Source: an uncultured Sphingomonas sp. (GTDB taxonomy: Bacteria; Pseudomonadota; Alphaproteobacteria; Sphingomonadales; Sphingomonadaceae). Taken from it: a stretch of DNA of 64,000 nt. How positions within the stretch are numbered: position 1 is the first letter of the stretch; every line of letters starts with the position of its first letter. The notes under the pieces were generated by a model. The model worked only from the letters and a program-made list of their open reading frames with translations, searched no databases and had not been told where the DNA came from. Positions 33,282 to 42,864 of the stretch are shown piece by piece. Position numbers and translations under genes: made by a program. The stretch is from the NCBI GenBank assembly GCA_913776045.1, contig CAJYOI010000015.1, forward strand, positions 49,765 through 113,764, in the 5' to 3' direction.

Positions 33282-35222
33282 TTATCCGCCCAGTTGCGAC
33301 AGGTGCGCGCGAATCTGGCGATTGTCGGGCCCGAGCAGCACGGCCTTGCGCAGCACCTGGCTCGCCCCGTCGCGGTCGCCGGCGCGCAGAAGCGCCCAGC
33401 CATAGGCGTCGCACGCCAAGGCGCTCGATGGCGCGAGACGGTAGGCGGCAGCGCCCGCCGCGACGGCCGGCTGTCCTTCAGAGGTGAGCGCGAGTGCCGC
33501 CAACACCATCGCATCGCCATTGCGGGTCGTCGCACGCAGGCGTTGAAGCGGGCCACGTGCGGCAGCGGCATCGACCGCTCGAAGTGCGGCGAGGCGCAAT
33601 CCGGTCGGGTCCGCCGGATTGCCCGTCCGATAGCGCTGCAACGGTTCGGTCGCACCGATCAGCGGGGCGATCCGCAGCACCGTCGGCGCATCGAATGCGA
33701 GCGTCCCGGCGCGGCGATAGGCGGTAAGCGCATCGGCGGGACGTCCGGTCAGGCCAAGCGTGTCGCCATAGGCCAGCCATGCCGCGGGCACGGTCGGGCG
33801 CGCCTGTGTCAGGCGCGCTGCCGCCTCGACCGCCGCCCCACCCTGCCCGTCGTCGAGCAGCGCGCGGATCAGCGGGACGGTCGTTGGGATTTCACCGGGC
33901 CGGGCAAAGGACGCCGCGACCGCAACGCTGTCCTCGGCAGCGAACTGGCCCGCCGGCCCCGATGCGAGCGTCGCGGCCCGATCGAGCAGGCTCGCGGCCT
34001 CGACCCGGTTGCCCTGCCGCTCGAACGCGCGGGCCGCGAGCGTCAGCGTGTAGCTGTCGGCATCGCTGCGCAGCGCGATCGGGCGGAGCACGGTCAGCGC
34101 CTCCGACACCGAATCGAGCCGCAGAAGCGCGACCGCGAGCAGTTGGCGCGCGCGCACGTTCATCGGCTGGAGTCCGACAAGGTTGCGTAGCTTCGCCACC
34201 GCCTGTTCGTGATCGCCGCCATCGATATCGAGCGTCGCACCCAGCAGCAGCGCGCCGGGCGTCTGGGCGAACCCGCCGCTCACCCGGTCGAACAGGTCGC
34301 GGGCGATGTCCAGCTTGCCGGTTCGCGCGGCGAGCGTGGCGAGCAGGTAGAAGGCTTGCGGGTCGCCCGGCCGTACCGCCAGCGCCCGGCGTGTCGCGGC
34401 CAGCATCGCGCTGCCCTGTCCCAGGTCGCCCAGCGTCGCGGCATGGTCGATCAGTGCGGCATAGCTGGTCGGATCGCGCGCCAATGCCCGCCGCTGCCAC
34501 GCCAGCGCCGCTGCCGGACCGATCTGCACCCGCGCCACCCGGGCCCGGAGCAGAAGGGCATCGAGGCTGGCCGGATCGAGCGCCACTGCCCGATCCGCTG
34601 CGACGACAGCATTGCCGACGTCCCCCTGTGCCAGATTGAAGCGCGCGACGTCGGTCAGGAGCGCCGGGTCGTCCGGCATCTCGCCAAGCAATCGCGTCCA
34701 CAGCGCCTGTGCCGCCGCAACATCGCCGGTCGCGGCCAGCCCGCGGGCTTCGATTCGCCGGCCATAGGTGCGATCGGTAGCGGGGACGCTTCGCGCAATC
34801 GCCAGAGCCCCGGCGGCATCGTTCTGCAGCAGCTTCGCATGCGCCGCCATAGCGCGCGTCGAGAGGCGGGGGGCGCCCGCATCGATCGCACGGTCGATCT
34901 CGCCTTCCGCGGTCAGGCCATCGCCCTCCGCCAGCGCACCGCGCGCCGCGGCCAGATGCGCCGCGGCCAGTGCGGGATCGGCGGCGACCGCCTGTTTGGC
35001 GAGCGACCGCGCGCGCGACACCTGGCCTCCGCGCATCGCGGCATCGCTGTCGGCAATCAGCGCCGCCGCATCGCGCGTGACCGCGGGTTGCCGCAGCAGC
35101 GACCAGACGAGCAGGCCGCCCCCGATCAGCAGGGCGATCGCCGCGATCATCCGGAGCCGCCGGGCGCCAGTCGCAGGCCTTGTTGCCGATCGCGACCGTC
35201 GGCGCCTACGGCTGGAGGTCAT
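33282..35222 (-). CDS. TPR-rich membrane-anchored protein of the PrsK/PrsR operon
   Basis: A 646-residue protein. A basic start ([20 protein letters not shown]) precedes one membrane helix (MIAAIALLIGGGLLVWSLL), so it is anchored with the bulk probably in the periplasm. The rest is a long array of Ala-rich TPR helices (for example AMRGGQVSRARSLAKQAVAADPALA, ALAVRPGDPQAFYLLATLAARTGKLDIA). In XrtA/PEP-CTERM loci a large TPR protein (PrsT) accompanies PrsK and PrsR; this one is smaller and not a lipoprotein, so equivalence is uncertain. It overlaps prsR by 17 bp. Confidence 0.85.
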   Translation of the reverse strand: MTSSRRRRRSRSATRPATGARRLRMIAAIALLIGGGLLVWSLLRQPAVTRDAAALIADSDAAMRGGQVSRARSLAKQAVAADPALAAAHLAAARGALAEGDGLTAEGEIDRAIDAGAPRLSTRAMAAHAKLLQNDAAGALAIARSVPATDRTYGRRIEARGLAATGDVAAAQALWTRLLGEMPDDPALLTDVARFNLAQGDVGNAVVAADRAVALDPASLDALLLRARVARVQIGPAAALAWQRRALARDPTSYAALIDHAATLGDLGQGSAMLAATRRALAVRPGDPQAFYLLATLAARTGKLDIARDLFDRVSGGFAQTPGALLLGATLDIDGGDHEQAVAKLRNLVGLQPMNVRARQLLAVALLRLDSVSEALTVLRPIALRSDADSYTLTLAARAFERQGNRVEAASLLDRAATLASGPAGQFAAEDSVAVAASFARPGEIPTTVPLIRALLDDGQGGAAVEAAARLTQARPTVPAAWLAYGDTLGLTGRPADALTAYRRAGTLAFDAPTVLRIAPLIGATEPLQRYRTGNPADPTGLRLAALRAVDAAAARGPLQRLRATTRNGDAMVLAALALTSEGQPAVAAGAAAYRLAPSSALACDAYGWALLRAGDRDGASQVLRKAVLLGPDNRQIRAHLSQLGG

Positions 35223-36558
35223 AGGCGCGCATCAGGTCGTACAATGTTGGCCGGCTGATCCCGAGGAGCCGCGCCGTGCCGGAGATGTTGCCGTCGCTTC
35301 GGGCGAGCGCATGACGGATCGCCTTGCGGTCGGCCTGTTCGCGCACCGATCGCAGGTTGATCGCGTGGGGCTCATCGCGCTCGTCCAGGTCCAGATCGGC
35401 GGCGGTGATCTTCGGCCCGTCGGCCATGATGACCGCGCGCTTCACCCGGTTCTCCAGCTCGCGGACGTTGCCGGGCCAGGGATGCGCGTCGATCGCTGCC
35501 AGCGCATCAGTTGCGAGCGTCGTCGCGCCCGACTTCATCTGCGCAGCGTGGCGTTTGACCAACGCCTTGGCGAGCAGCGCGGCATCGCCCGGCCGCTCGG
35601 CGAGCGAGGGGATGCGCACGACGATCTCGGCCAGCCGGTAATAAAGGTCTTCGCGGAACGACTGCTCAGCGACCATCGCGTCGATGTCGCGGTGGGTCGC
35701 GCAGACGATGCGGACGTCCACGGGAATCGCCTTGCGCCCGCCGATCCGCTCGATCACGCGTTCCTGCAGGAAGCGCAGCAGCTTGACCTGGAGCGGCAGC
35801 GGCACGTCGCCGATTTCGTCGAGGAACAGCGTGCCGCCATGCGCCAGCTCGATCTTGCCCTCGGTCGTCTTGACCGCGCCGGTGAACGCGCCCTTTTCGT
35901 GGCCGAACAGCTCGCTCTCGAGCAACGTCTCGGGGATCGCCGCGCAATTGATCGCGACGAACGCCCCCTTGCGCCCGCTCGTCTCGTGAAGACCACGTGC
36001 GAGCAGTTCCTTGCCGGTGCCCGATGCGCCGAGCAGCATGACCGACACGTCGGCCGACGCGACGCGTTCGATCGTGCGGGTGACCTTCAGCATTTCCGGG
36101 CTGGCGGTAATCATGCCGCCCAGCACCGTCCTCCCGCCCCGCGCCGCCGCATCGGCCAGCCGGCGGTTCTCCGCCTCCAGCGCATGGACGTGGAACGCGC
36201 GCGCGACGATCAGCCCCAGCGCGTCGATGTCGATCGGCTTGGCGTAGAAGTCCCACGCCCCCTCCCCGATCGCTCTCAGCGCGCTTTCCCGCGCGCCGTG
36301 CCCGGAAGCGACGATGACCTTCAGATCGGGCTTCAGCGCCAGCATCTCGGCCAGCGTCGCAAAGCCTTCGGTCGTGCCGTCGGGATCGGGCGGCAGGCCG
36401 AGGTCGAGCGTGACGACCGCGGGTTCCTCGGCGCGCAGCAGGGTCAGCGCCTCTTCGCGGGTCGCGGCGACGAGCACCCGATAGCCGTCATAGGCCCAGC
36501 GCAGCTGGCGCTGGAGTGCGGGGTCATCCTCGACGATCAGGAGGACTTTGTCGGTCAT
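35206..36558 (-). CDS. prsR: Sigma-54-dependent response regulator PrsR (PEP-CTERM type)
   Basis: The 450-residue protein has a receiver domain ([14 protein letters not shown], phosphoacceptor region VTLDLGLPP, Lys in YAKPID), an AAA+ sigma-54 activator domain with Walker [14 protein letters not shown] and the GAFTGA loop that contacts RpoN, Walker [12 protein letters not shown], and a Fis-type HTH ([20 protein letters not shown]). It should drive -24/-12 promoters. PrsR is the response regulator paired with PrsK near exosortase XrtA polysaccharide genes. ATG 36558 overlaps the prsK stop as ATGA. It probably regulates the surrounding polysaccharide genes and PEP-CTERM protein genes elsewhere. 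Confidence 0.92.
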   Translation of the reverse strand: MTDKVLLIVEDDPALQRQLRWAYDGYRVLVAATREEALTLLRAEEPAVVTLDLGLPPDPDGTTEGFATLAEMLALKPDLKVIVASGHGARESALRAIGEGAWDFYAKPIDIDALGLIVARAFHVHALEAENRRLADAAARGGRTVLGGMITASPEMLKVTRTIERVASADVSVMLLGASGTGKELLARGLHETSGRKGAFVAINCAAIPETLLESELFGHEKGAFTGAVKTTEGKIELAHGGTLFLDEIGDVPLPLQVKLLRFLQERVIERIGGRKAIPVDVRIVCATHRDIDAMVAEQSFREDLYYRLAEIVVRIPSLAERPGDAALLAKALVKRHAAQMKSGATTLATDALAAIDAHPWPGNVRELENRVKRAVIMADGPKITAADLDLDERDEPHAINLRSVREQADRKAIRHALARSDGNISGTARLLGISRPTLYDLMRAYDLQP

Positions 36559-38600
36559 GCGGCAATCTCGGTCAGCAGGGTCACGGCGGCCGGTGTCGCG
36601 GCCGGCAGGAGGATATGGAAGGTCGAGCCCCGCCCCTCGCGGCTGGCGACCGAAATCGTGCCGCCCATGCTTTCCGCCAGCTGCCGCGCCTCGAACGCGC
36701 CGATGCCGAAGCCGTCGGGTTTCGACGAGGCGAAGGGGCGGAACAGTCGGTCGCGGATGAAGCTGGGCGACATGCCGCAGCCGCGGTCGACGACGGCGAT
36801 GCTGGCCGTGTCGCCGGCCGAGGAGACGACCAGGCTGACCGGCTCGGCAGTCGGGCTCGCCTCGATCGCGTTGCTCAGCAGATGGCCGACGATCTGTTCG
36901 AGCCGGGCGGGATCGGCAAGCGCGATCGCTCGGGCGTCGCCGGTCGCGACGACCGGGTGCCCCGCACGGCGGGTGGCGACGACGCACTGGGCGAAATCGA
37001 GCAGCGGTACCGCGACGGGCGGCTCGGCACGGCCACGCGGTCCCATCGACAGGCGACCGAGCAGCATGTTCAGCTTCGCCGCCGAATCCTGCAGCGTCGC
37101 GACCATGTCGGCGCGGAATTCGGGATTGTCGGCATGGCGTTCGGCGTTACGCGCGACCAGGCTGAGGCCGCTGACCAGATTCTTGATGTCGTGAACGATG
37201 AAGGCGGTGCGGCGGTTGAATTCGTCGAACCGCTGGGTATCGACCAGCGCCTCCTGCGCGCGCGCCTCGGCCAGATAGCTGGCGACGCCGCGGCCAGCGA
37301 CTCTCAGCAAGTCGAAATCCTCCCAGTCGAGCGCGCGATCGACGCTTGGGCGGCCGAGCAGCACGACGCCGGTCAACTGCCCGCGATGGAGCATCGGCAC
37401 CGCCGCCCAGATATCGGCATCGTCGAGCATCCATTGCGACACGCAGGCCGACTCCACCGGGTCGGCCGCGTCGCCCCGCAGGTCGTCGAACGCCAGGATC
37501 CGCTCGGTGCCGGTGAGATGCCGGACGAAAGCGGCGTCGGCCGTGCCGCCGGGGGTATCGGCGTTCCACCGCGCGCCGACGCCCAGCCCATCGCCCTCCG
37601 GCACCAGCAGCAGTCCGCGATCCGACATGGTCATATCGGCGACCGCCTTCACGATACGCTCGCCCAGCGGCAAGTCGCCCTCCGCCGCCCCCAGCGTGCC
37701 CGTGAAACGCAGCCATTCGGCACGATAGTCGTACCGGTGGGTGAACAGGTGCTTGGCGACCTTCACCTTCGCCCACGCGCGCAGCCAGGGCGACGACATC
37801 AGCGTGACCGCGGCCACGGTCACGCCCAGCACGAACGCGGTCTGCAGGATGCGCGCATAGGCGCCGGTCGCCGACAGCGCGCTCGTGCCTGCGGCGAGCA
37901 CCGCGAAATAGGCGGCGATCCCGACCAGCGACAGCGACTGATAGGCGACCGTGCGCGACACCGCGACCGGGCGATGCACACCGGTGCGCAGGGCCATGCC
38001 CGCGACGCCCGCCGACAGCGCCAGCATGGCGCCGCGCACCGCGTACATCGCCATCGGCCAGCCATCCGACAGATAGGACACGGCGGTCGTCGCGAGTTCC
38101 GCCCCCCACACGATCGCGAAGGACAGGCACAGCAGCCGCACCGGGCCGTCCGGCCGCGCCATCGCCAGATTGTTGACCAGAACCAGCGCGGCGACAGCGA
38201 TCAGCATGCGCAGCAGCGTCGCCACCGGCCAGATTCCGGATTCGGTCAGGCTGTCCTGATTCAGGCTGAGCGCGAGCATCTGCAACCCGGTCGATAACAG
38301 GATGACGATGGCGACCACGCCGTACACGGGGATGAGCCCCAGCGGTTGCGCCGCGGCCCGGCGATGCAGCATCGCCATCACGCCCAGCATCGCCAGCGTG
38401 TGCAGCCCGCCCATCAGCCGCGTCGCCGGATCGTGCCCGCCCAGGCCCGCCATCGCCAGCATCCAGGCTGCACCGATGGCGAACACCGCGACCACGCCAC
38501 GCCGGGGCAGGCCCGCCACGTCGCCCCGTGCCGCCCGGAACGCGACCGCCGCCATCAGCAGCGCGGCCAGCGCATGGCTCCAGAGGGTCAGCTGCTCCAT
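36555..38600 (-). CDS. prsK: Histidine kinase PrsK (XrtA/PEP-CTERM type)
   Basis: The 681-residue protein has eight or so N-terminal membrane helices (from WSHALAALLMAAVAFRAA onward), a GAF-like region (about residues 310-450, around GLLLVPEGDGLGVG), the phosphoacceptor His in FIVHDIKNLVSGL, an N-box (LLSNAIEASPT) and G-boxes (DRGCGMSPSFI and GFGIGAFEARQLAESMGG). This layout matches PrsK, the sensor paired with PrsR. It begins 16 bp after the sugar-transferase gene and overlaps prsR, forming an operon. Confidence 0.92.
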   Translation of the reverse strand: MEQLTLWSHALAALLMAAVAFRAARGDVAGLPRRGVVAVFAIGAAWMLAMAGLGGHDPATRLMGGLHTLAMLGVMAMLHRRAAAQPLGLIPVYGVVAIVILLSTGLQMLALSLNQDSLTESGIWPVATLLRMLIAVAALVLVNNLAMARPDGPVRLLCLSFAIVWGAELATTAVSYLSDGWPMAMYAVRGAMLALSAGVAGMALRTGVHRPVAVSRTVAYQSLSLVGIAAYFAVLAAGTSALSATGAYARILQTAFVLGVTVAAVTLMSSPWLRAWAKVKVAKHLFTHRYDYRAEWLRFTGTLGAAEGDLPLGERIVKAVADMTMSDRGLLLVPEGDGLGVGARWNADTPGGTADAAFVRHLTGTERILAFDDLRGDAADPVESACVSQWMLDDADIWAAVPMLHRGQLTGVVLLGRPSVDRALDWEDFDLLRVAGRGVASYLAEARAQEALVDTQRFDEFNRRTAFIVHDIKNLVSGLSLVARNAERHADNPEFRADMVATLQDSAAKLNMLLGRLSMGPRGRAEPPVAVPLLDFAQCVVATRRAGHPVVATGDARAIALADPARLEQIVGHLLSNAIEASPTAEPVSLVVSSAGDTASIAVVDRGCGMSPSFIRDRLFRPFASSKPDGFGIGAFEARQLAESMGGTISVASREGRGSTFHILLPAATPAAVTLLTEIAA

Positions 38601-38616
38601 CGCGATCGCCCGAACG

Positions 38617-40005
38617 TCACCGTGCGCCAGCCGGCCACAGGATGACGCGTACGGTCTGCAGCAGGATCAGCAGGTCGAGGAACGGCGAGTAATTCTTCGC
38701 GTAATAGAGGTCGTATTCCAGCTTCTGCCGACTGTCCTCGATCGACGCGCCATAGGGGTAGTTGATCTGCGCCCAGCCGGTGATGCCCGGCTTCACCATG
38801 TGGCGTTCGGCATAATAGGGCAGCTTGGTTTCGAGATCCTCGACGAACTGCGGGCGCTCGGGACGCGGGCCGACGAAACTCATCTCGCCCTTCAGCACCG
38901 ACCAGCATTGCGGCAATTCGTCGATCCGAAGCTTGCGGATGATGCGGCCGATGCGGGTGATCCGCGGGTCGTCCTTTTCCGCCCAGACGGCGACGCCCGC
39001 GACTTCTGCATCGGTCCGCATCGAGCGCAGCTTGATGCAGTCGAACGCTTCGCCGTACAGCCCGACCCGCCGCTGGCGATAGAAGACCGGCCCCTTGCTC
39101 TCCAGCTTGATGGCGAGCGCCGTCGCCAGGACCAGCGGCAGGGTCAGGAGCAGCAGGATCAGGCTGGCGAGAATGTCGAACAGGCGCTTGAACACGCCCG
39201 ACAGCATCCGTCCGGACGAAAAACCGTCGGAAAAGATCAGCCATGACGGATTGACGCTGTCCAGGTCGACGCGCCCCGTCTCGCGCTCCAGGAAGGTCGA
39301 AGTGTCGTTGACGTGCACCCCGGTCGTCTTGATCCGCAGCAGATCCTTCAGCGGGAGCGAATTGCGCCGCTCCTCCAGCGCCAGCACCACTTCGCTGGCG
39401 TTGAGCAGCACGACATGGTCGGCCAGATTATAGATGGCGTCGCGCACGATCGCTTCTGGGATCACGCGGTTCGTCTCGCTCATCGACACATAGCCGACGA
39501 CGGCGAAGCCTGCGCCGGGACGCCGCGACAGCTGGCGCAACCGCTCCGCCCGTGGGCCGGCGCCCAGCACGACGACGCGGCGCTTGAACGCCTGGCTGCC
39601 CAGCGTCTTGCCGAGCAGCAGACGTAGCAGCACCAGCCCGACGATCGCGATGCCCATGGCATAGAGCAGGTTCGACCGCCACAGGCTAAAATTTGGGAAG
39701 ATGAAATACACCGACGACAGCGCCAGCACGCCCAGCGCGATACCGACCACCAGCCGAACGCCGGCGAAACGGATCGATTGCAACGATTCCGCCGAATAGA
39801 CCCCGACGCCAATCAACGCGATCTCGATCGCGGCGGCGAAGGACAGGAGCTGCGGCAGGCGGGTATGGACCGGTTCTATCGCCATGCCGATCTGGCTGGC
39901 GCGGATCGCCCATCCGGCCTCCGCCGCGATCATCAGCAGGACGATGTCGAGCAATCCCAGCAGCAAAACCGCATTGGGGACATAATGCTTGAACAGGCGG
40001 ATCAT
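38617..40005 (-). CDS. Undecaprenyl-phosphate sugar transferase, XrtA/PEP-CTERM type
   Basis: A 462-residue polyisoprenyl-phosphate hexose-1-phosphate transferase that would start polysaccharide repeat-unit assembly on the inner membrane. It has four or five N-terminal helices, a Rossmann-like domain (RRVVVLGAGPRAERLRQL), another helix (FDILASLILLLLTLPLVLATALAI), then the catalytic core (GPVFYRQRRVG, FDCIKLRSMRTDAE, RIDELPQCWSVLKGEMSFVGPRPERP, KPGITGWAQINYPYGAS). The ending (EDSRQKLEYDLYYAKNYSPFLDL) is typical of the PEP-CTERM-associated EpsB-like group. It is the first gene of the prsK/prsR operon and divergent from the guanylyltransferase. Confidence 0.92.
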   Translation of the reverse strand: MIRLFKHYVPNAVLLLGLLDIVLLMIAAEAGWAIRASQIGMAIEPVHTRLPQLLSFAAAIEIALIGVGVYSAESLQSIRFAGVRLVVGIALGVLALSSVYFIFPNFSLWRSNLLYAMGIAIVGLVLLRLLLGKTLGSQAFKRRVVVLGAGPRAERLRQLSRRPGAGFAVVGYVSMSETNRVIPEAIVRDAIYNLADHVVLLNASEVVLALEERRNSLPLKDLLRIKTTGVHVNDTSTFLERETGRVDLDSVNPSWLIFSDGFSSGRMLSGVFKRLFDILASLILLLLTLPLVLATALAIKLESKGPVFYRQRRVGLYGEAFDCIKLRSMRTDAEVAGVAVWAEKDDPRITRIGRIIRKLRIDELPQCWSVLKGEMSFVGPRPERPQFVEDLETKLPYYAERHMVKPGITGWAQINYPYGASIEDSRQKLEYDLYYAKNYSPFLDLLILLQTVRVILWPAGAR

Positions 40006-40175
40006 CGGGCCACCTTTTCAGCGTGATGGGATCTGAAGCGTACCGACACGCCCCCCATGTCGCTCAAAATGGCGAAGATTTTCTGAACGCACGGAAATCC
40101 TTGGGCATTCGAGCGTTGTTACGCTTGGGCAACTACATCTCACAGCCAGAAATTCACCAGGGAGTTTACGCGTCA
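40006..40175. promoter_or_regulatory. Divergent promoter region of the polysaccharide genes
   Basis: A 170-bp gap between the divergent sugar-transferase and guanylyltransferase genes. It must hold both promoters. A clear -24/-12 element (TGGCAC-N5-TTGC) for PrsR-RpoN was looked for; only a poor partial resemblance near ACGGAAATCCTTGG (about 40088-40101) was seen. The last bases before the downstream ATG (CCAGGGAG) give a fair ribosome binding site. Confidence 0.35.
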
Positions 40176-41237
40176 ATGTCAGCCGCGCCGTCGATCGTGC
40201 CCGTTATCCTGTCCGGCGGATCCGGCACCCGGCTGTGGCCGATGTCCCGATCCGAACGCCCAAAACAGTTTCTCGCGCTCACGTGCGACGAGACGATGTT
40301 GCAGCTGACCGCCCGCCGCACGCCGCCGGACGCAGGTTATGCCGCGCCGATCGTCGTCGGAAACGCCGCGCATGCGGATGCGGTAGAGTCGCAGTTGGAC
40401 GCGATCGGCGTCGGGCCGGCCGCGGTCATCCTCGAGCCGATGGGCCGGAACACCGCGCCCGCCATCGCACTGGCCGCGATCGCGGCCGGCGGCGGCGATC
40501 AGCCGCTGCTGGTGATGCCGTCCGATCACGTCATCACCGACGTGCCCGCCTTCCATGCCGCGATCGAAGCCGCGCTGCCGATGGTCGCCGACGGCTGGCT
40601 CGTCACCTTCGGCATCACCCCCGACGCGCCGGAAACGGGCTATGGCTGGATCAAGGTCGGCGAGCCGGTCGCGGACGGCGTGCACCGCGTCGATCGCTTC
40701 ATCGAAAAGCCGCCGCTGTCCGCTGCGCAGGCGATGCTGGACGAAGGCGGCCACGCCTGGAACGGCGGCATCTTTTTGTTCCGCGCCGACCGCTATCTCG
40801 AAGTGCTCGGCCGCGAAGCGCCCGCGATGGTCGAGGCGGCGCAGGCGTCGATGGACGCGGCGCGCCGCGATGGCCTGCGCATCTGGCCCGATGCCGATGC
40901 CTTCGCCGCCTCGCCCTCCGATTCGATCGACTATGCGGTGATGGAAAAGGCGCAGCGCGTCGCGGTCGTCCCCGTCGCGATGGGCTGGAGCGATCTGGGC
41001 AGCTGGGACGCGCTGGACGCGATCACCGACAATGATGCGGGCGGGAACACCCATGCCGGCGAGGTCGTCGCGGTCGATACGCGCAATTGCTTCGTGCGCG
41101 CCGACGGCATCCGCGTCGCGCTGGTCGGGGTCGAGGATCTGATCGTCGTCGCCAGCGGCACCGACGTGCTGATCCTGCCCAAGGGCCGCAGCCAGGAGGT
41201 CAAGAAGATCATCGAGGCGATGAAGGCGCAGGGCTGA
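40176..41237 (+). CDS. Mannose-1-phosphate guanylyltransferase (single domain)
   Basis: This enzyme makes GDP-mannose from mannose-1-phosphate and GTP for polysaccharide synthesis. The 353-residue protein has the nucleotidyltransferase signature SGGSGTRLWPMSRSERPKQFL, LEPMGRNTAPAIALAA, MPSDHVI, GYGWIKVG, FIEKP and WNGGIFLF. It lacks the C-terminal phosphomannose-isomerase domain of bifunctional ManC. ATG 40176 (MSAAPSIVPVILSGG) was chosen over 40023. It lies divergent from the sugar transferase, and an HNH gene overlaps its stop (TGATG). Confidence 0.93.
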   Translation: MSAAPSIVPVILSGGSGTRLWPMSRSERPKQFLALTCDETMLQLTARRTPPDAGYAAPIVVGNAAHADAVESQLDAIGVGPAAVILEPMGRNTAPAIALAAIAAGGGDQPLLVMPSDHVITDVPAFHAAIEAALPMVADGWLVTFGITPDAPETGYGWIKVGEPVADGVHRVDRFIEKPPLSAAQAMLDEGGHAWNGGIFLFRADRYLEVLGREAPAMVEAAQASMDAARRDGLRIWPDADAFAASPSDSIDYAVMEKAQRVAVVPVAMGWSDLGSWDALDAITDNDAGGNTHAGEVVAVDTRNCFVRADGIRVALVGVEDLIVVASGTDVLILPKGRSQEVKKIIEAMKAQG

Positions 41238-41572
41238 TGGTCGGGCGGGTCAGGCGGAAAGCCGGGCTCGCCCAAGCCGAGGCGCGGCGGGATGCCACGC
41301 CCCCCGAGACTTGCGCGCTATGCGGCCGCGCGCTCGGCCGACGTGTCGAATGGCATCATGTCGTACCCAAGAGCGAGGGCGGGCGCGAGACGGTTCCGGT
41401 CCATCCGATCTGTCACCGAACCATCCATGCGAGCGCATCGAACGCCGACCTCGCCCGGCTCTATCCGACGTTGAACGCGCTGCGTGCCCGCGAGGACATC
41501 GCGCGCTTCCTGCGCTGGATCGCCGACAAGCCGCCCGACTTCCACGCACCGACGCGGCGACGCGCAGGATGA
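41237..41572 (+). CDS. Small HNH endonuclease domain protein
   Basis: A 111-residue protein whose core is [40 protein letters not shown]: the HH of the HNH motif, two CxxC-type structural Cys and the final H. A helical tail follows ([28 protein letters not shown]). Such stand-alone HNH proteins may nick DNA or act in repair; no specific partner is seen. It is coupled to the guanylyltransferase gene by TGATG, a chance or operon arrangement. Confidence 0.85.
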   Translation: MVGRVRRKAGLAQAEARRDATPPETCALCGRALGRRVEWHHVVPKSEGGRETVPVHPICHRTIHASASNADLARLYPTLNALRAREDIARFLRWIADKPPDFHAPTRRRAG

Positions 41573-41792
41573 GTCGAACCGACTCGTTTGCGCGACGAAG
41601 CGAAACGCCCCGCTCTTCCACGGTCGCTCCGCCCAGCGCATTACGACGATCCTCGCGCCTTGCCGGCTCGCCATGCCGATCGCGCCGTTAACGCTCTTTC
41701 ATGGTAAAGCGCCTTTTCATCACGATTTTTGCGCTTCATATACCGGCCTGACGCGCTTGCAGGGGCAGCGTGGCGAGAGGTTCGACGACGAC

Positions 41793-42575
41793 GTGACGGC
41801 ACCGTTCCGCTATCCCCGGTTTTTCGTGACGAGCCCGTCGCCGTGCCCGTACCTGCCCGGCCGCGAGGAGCGGAAGGTCTTTACCGAACTGAACGGTCAG
41901 CATGCCGGCGAGCTGAACGACGCGCTGGGCCGGATCGGTTTCCGTCGCAGCCAGTCGGTCGCCTATCGCCCGTCGTGTGTCGGCTGTTCGGCCTGCGTCT
42001 CGGTCCGCGTCGTCGCGGGCGAGTTCCGCCCCAACAAGACCCAGCGCAAGCTGATCGCGCGCCATTCCGACCTGGAGGTCCACGCCTGCCGCCCCTGGGC
42101 GACCGACGAGCAGTTCCAGCTGCTGCGCGGCTATCTGAAATCGCGTCATCCCGGCGGCGGCATGACGTTGATGGACGAGGGCGACTATTCGGACATGGTC
42201 GAGCAGAGCCCCGTGAACAGCTTCGTCGTCGAATATCGCGAACCGACGATCGATGGAAAGCGCGGCCGTCTGGTCGGCGCATGCATCACCGATCAACAGG
42301 CCGACGGCCTGTCAATGATCTACAGCTTTTTCGACACCGACGACACGTCGCGGCCGGGTCTCGGCAACTACATCATCATGGACCACATCCTGCGCGCCCA
42401 TGCCGCGGGGCTGGGCTATGTCTACCTCGGCTATTGGGTGAAGGGGTCGCAGCGCATGGCGTACAAGACACGCTATCGCCCGATCGAGGTGCTGGGCCCG
42501 GACGGCTGGACGCCCTTCGACCCCGACGCCGACGACGCCCCGCTGCATGCACCCCGCGTCCGCGCCTTTGCCTGA
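41793..42575 (+). CDS. bpt: Aspartate/glutamate leucyltransferase (Bpt)
   Basis: Bpt adds Leu from Leu-tRNA to N-terminal Asp or Glu, marking proteins for ClpS/ClpAP. The 260-residue protein has the N-terminal conserved [17 protein letters not shown], the Cys cluster [25 protein letters not shown], and the GNAT-like half with [31 protein letters not shown] and [16 protein letters not shown] 41793 was chosen because homologues begin at the [10 protein letters not shown] segment. The 220-bp stretch before it holds no recognised gene. Confidence 0.92.
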   Translation: MTAPFRYPRFFVTSPSPCPYLPGREERKVFTELNGQHAGELNDALGRIGFRRSQSVAYRPSCVGCSACVSVRVVAGEFRPNKTQRKLIARHSDLEVHACRPWATDEQFQLLRGYLKSRHPGGGMTLMDEGDYSDMVEQSPVNSFVVEYREPTIDGKRGRLVGACITDQQADGLSMIYSFFDTDDTSRPGLGNYIIMDHILRAHAAGLGYVYLGYWVKGSQRMAYKTRYRPIEVLGPDGWTPFDPDADDAPLHAPRVRAFA

Positions 42576-42603
42576 GTGAGCTTCGCGACAGGGTCGGAGC
42601 CCG

Positions 42604-42864
42604 ATGCCGCGCCGCTGCGTGCGCGGCGTCGATGGCCGGCTGACCGCGACGCAGGACCGCCTGCGCACGACCTACGACAATCTGGCCAGCGCGCCGATCG
42701 AGCCGCGCGTCGTCGCCGGGCTGCCCTATCTGCTGCGCAAGCTGCGCGAGACGATTGTCGCCACCGGGGTCGATTCCGCGCGGATCGAGGGTTTCTATCT
42801 GGCGGGTCCGCCGCCCTACGTACCGCGGCCCCGTCAGGCGTCGCCAGTCAGTTCCTCGACCTGA
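42604..42864 (+). CDS. Small hypothetical protein
   Basis: An 86-residue ORF 28 bp after bpt with a fair site (GGTCGGAG) before ATG 42604. Codon third positions are strongly G/C, as in neighbouring genes. The sequence (RLTATQDRLRTTYDNLASAPIEPRVVAGLPYLLRKLRETIVATGVDSARIEGFYLAGPPPY) looks like a helical pair. Its last 31 bp overlap the end of the convergent transglutaminase gene. No family is recognised; moderate confidence that it is translated. Confidence 0.5.
   Translation: MPRRCVRGVDGRLTATQDRLRTTYDNLASAPIEPRVVAGLPYLLRKLRETIVATGVDSARIEGFYLAGPPPYVPRPRQASPVSSST

Noticed and set aside
40006-40175. Sigma-54 promoter for the polysaccharide genes
   Set aside because: No convincing TGGCAC-N5-TTGC element was found; the partial similarity is within chance.
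41701-41751. 16-residue ORF ([16 protein letters not shown]) before bpt as a leader peptide
   Set aside because: There is no ribosome binding site and no attenuator-like structure that could be recognised.
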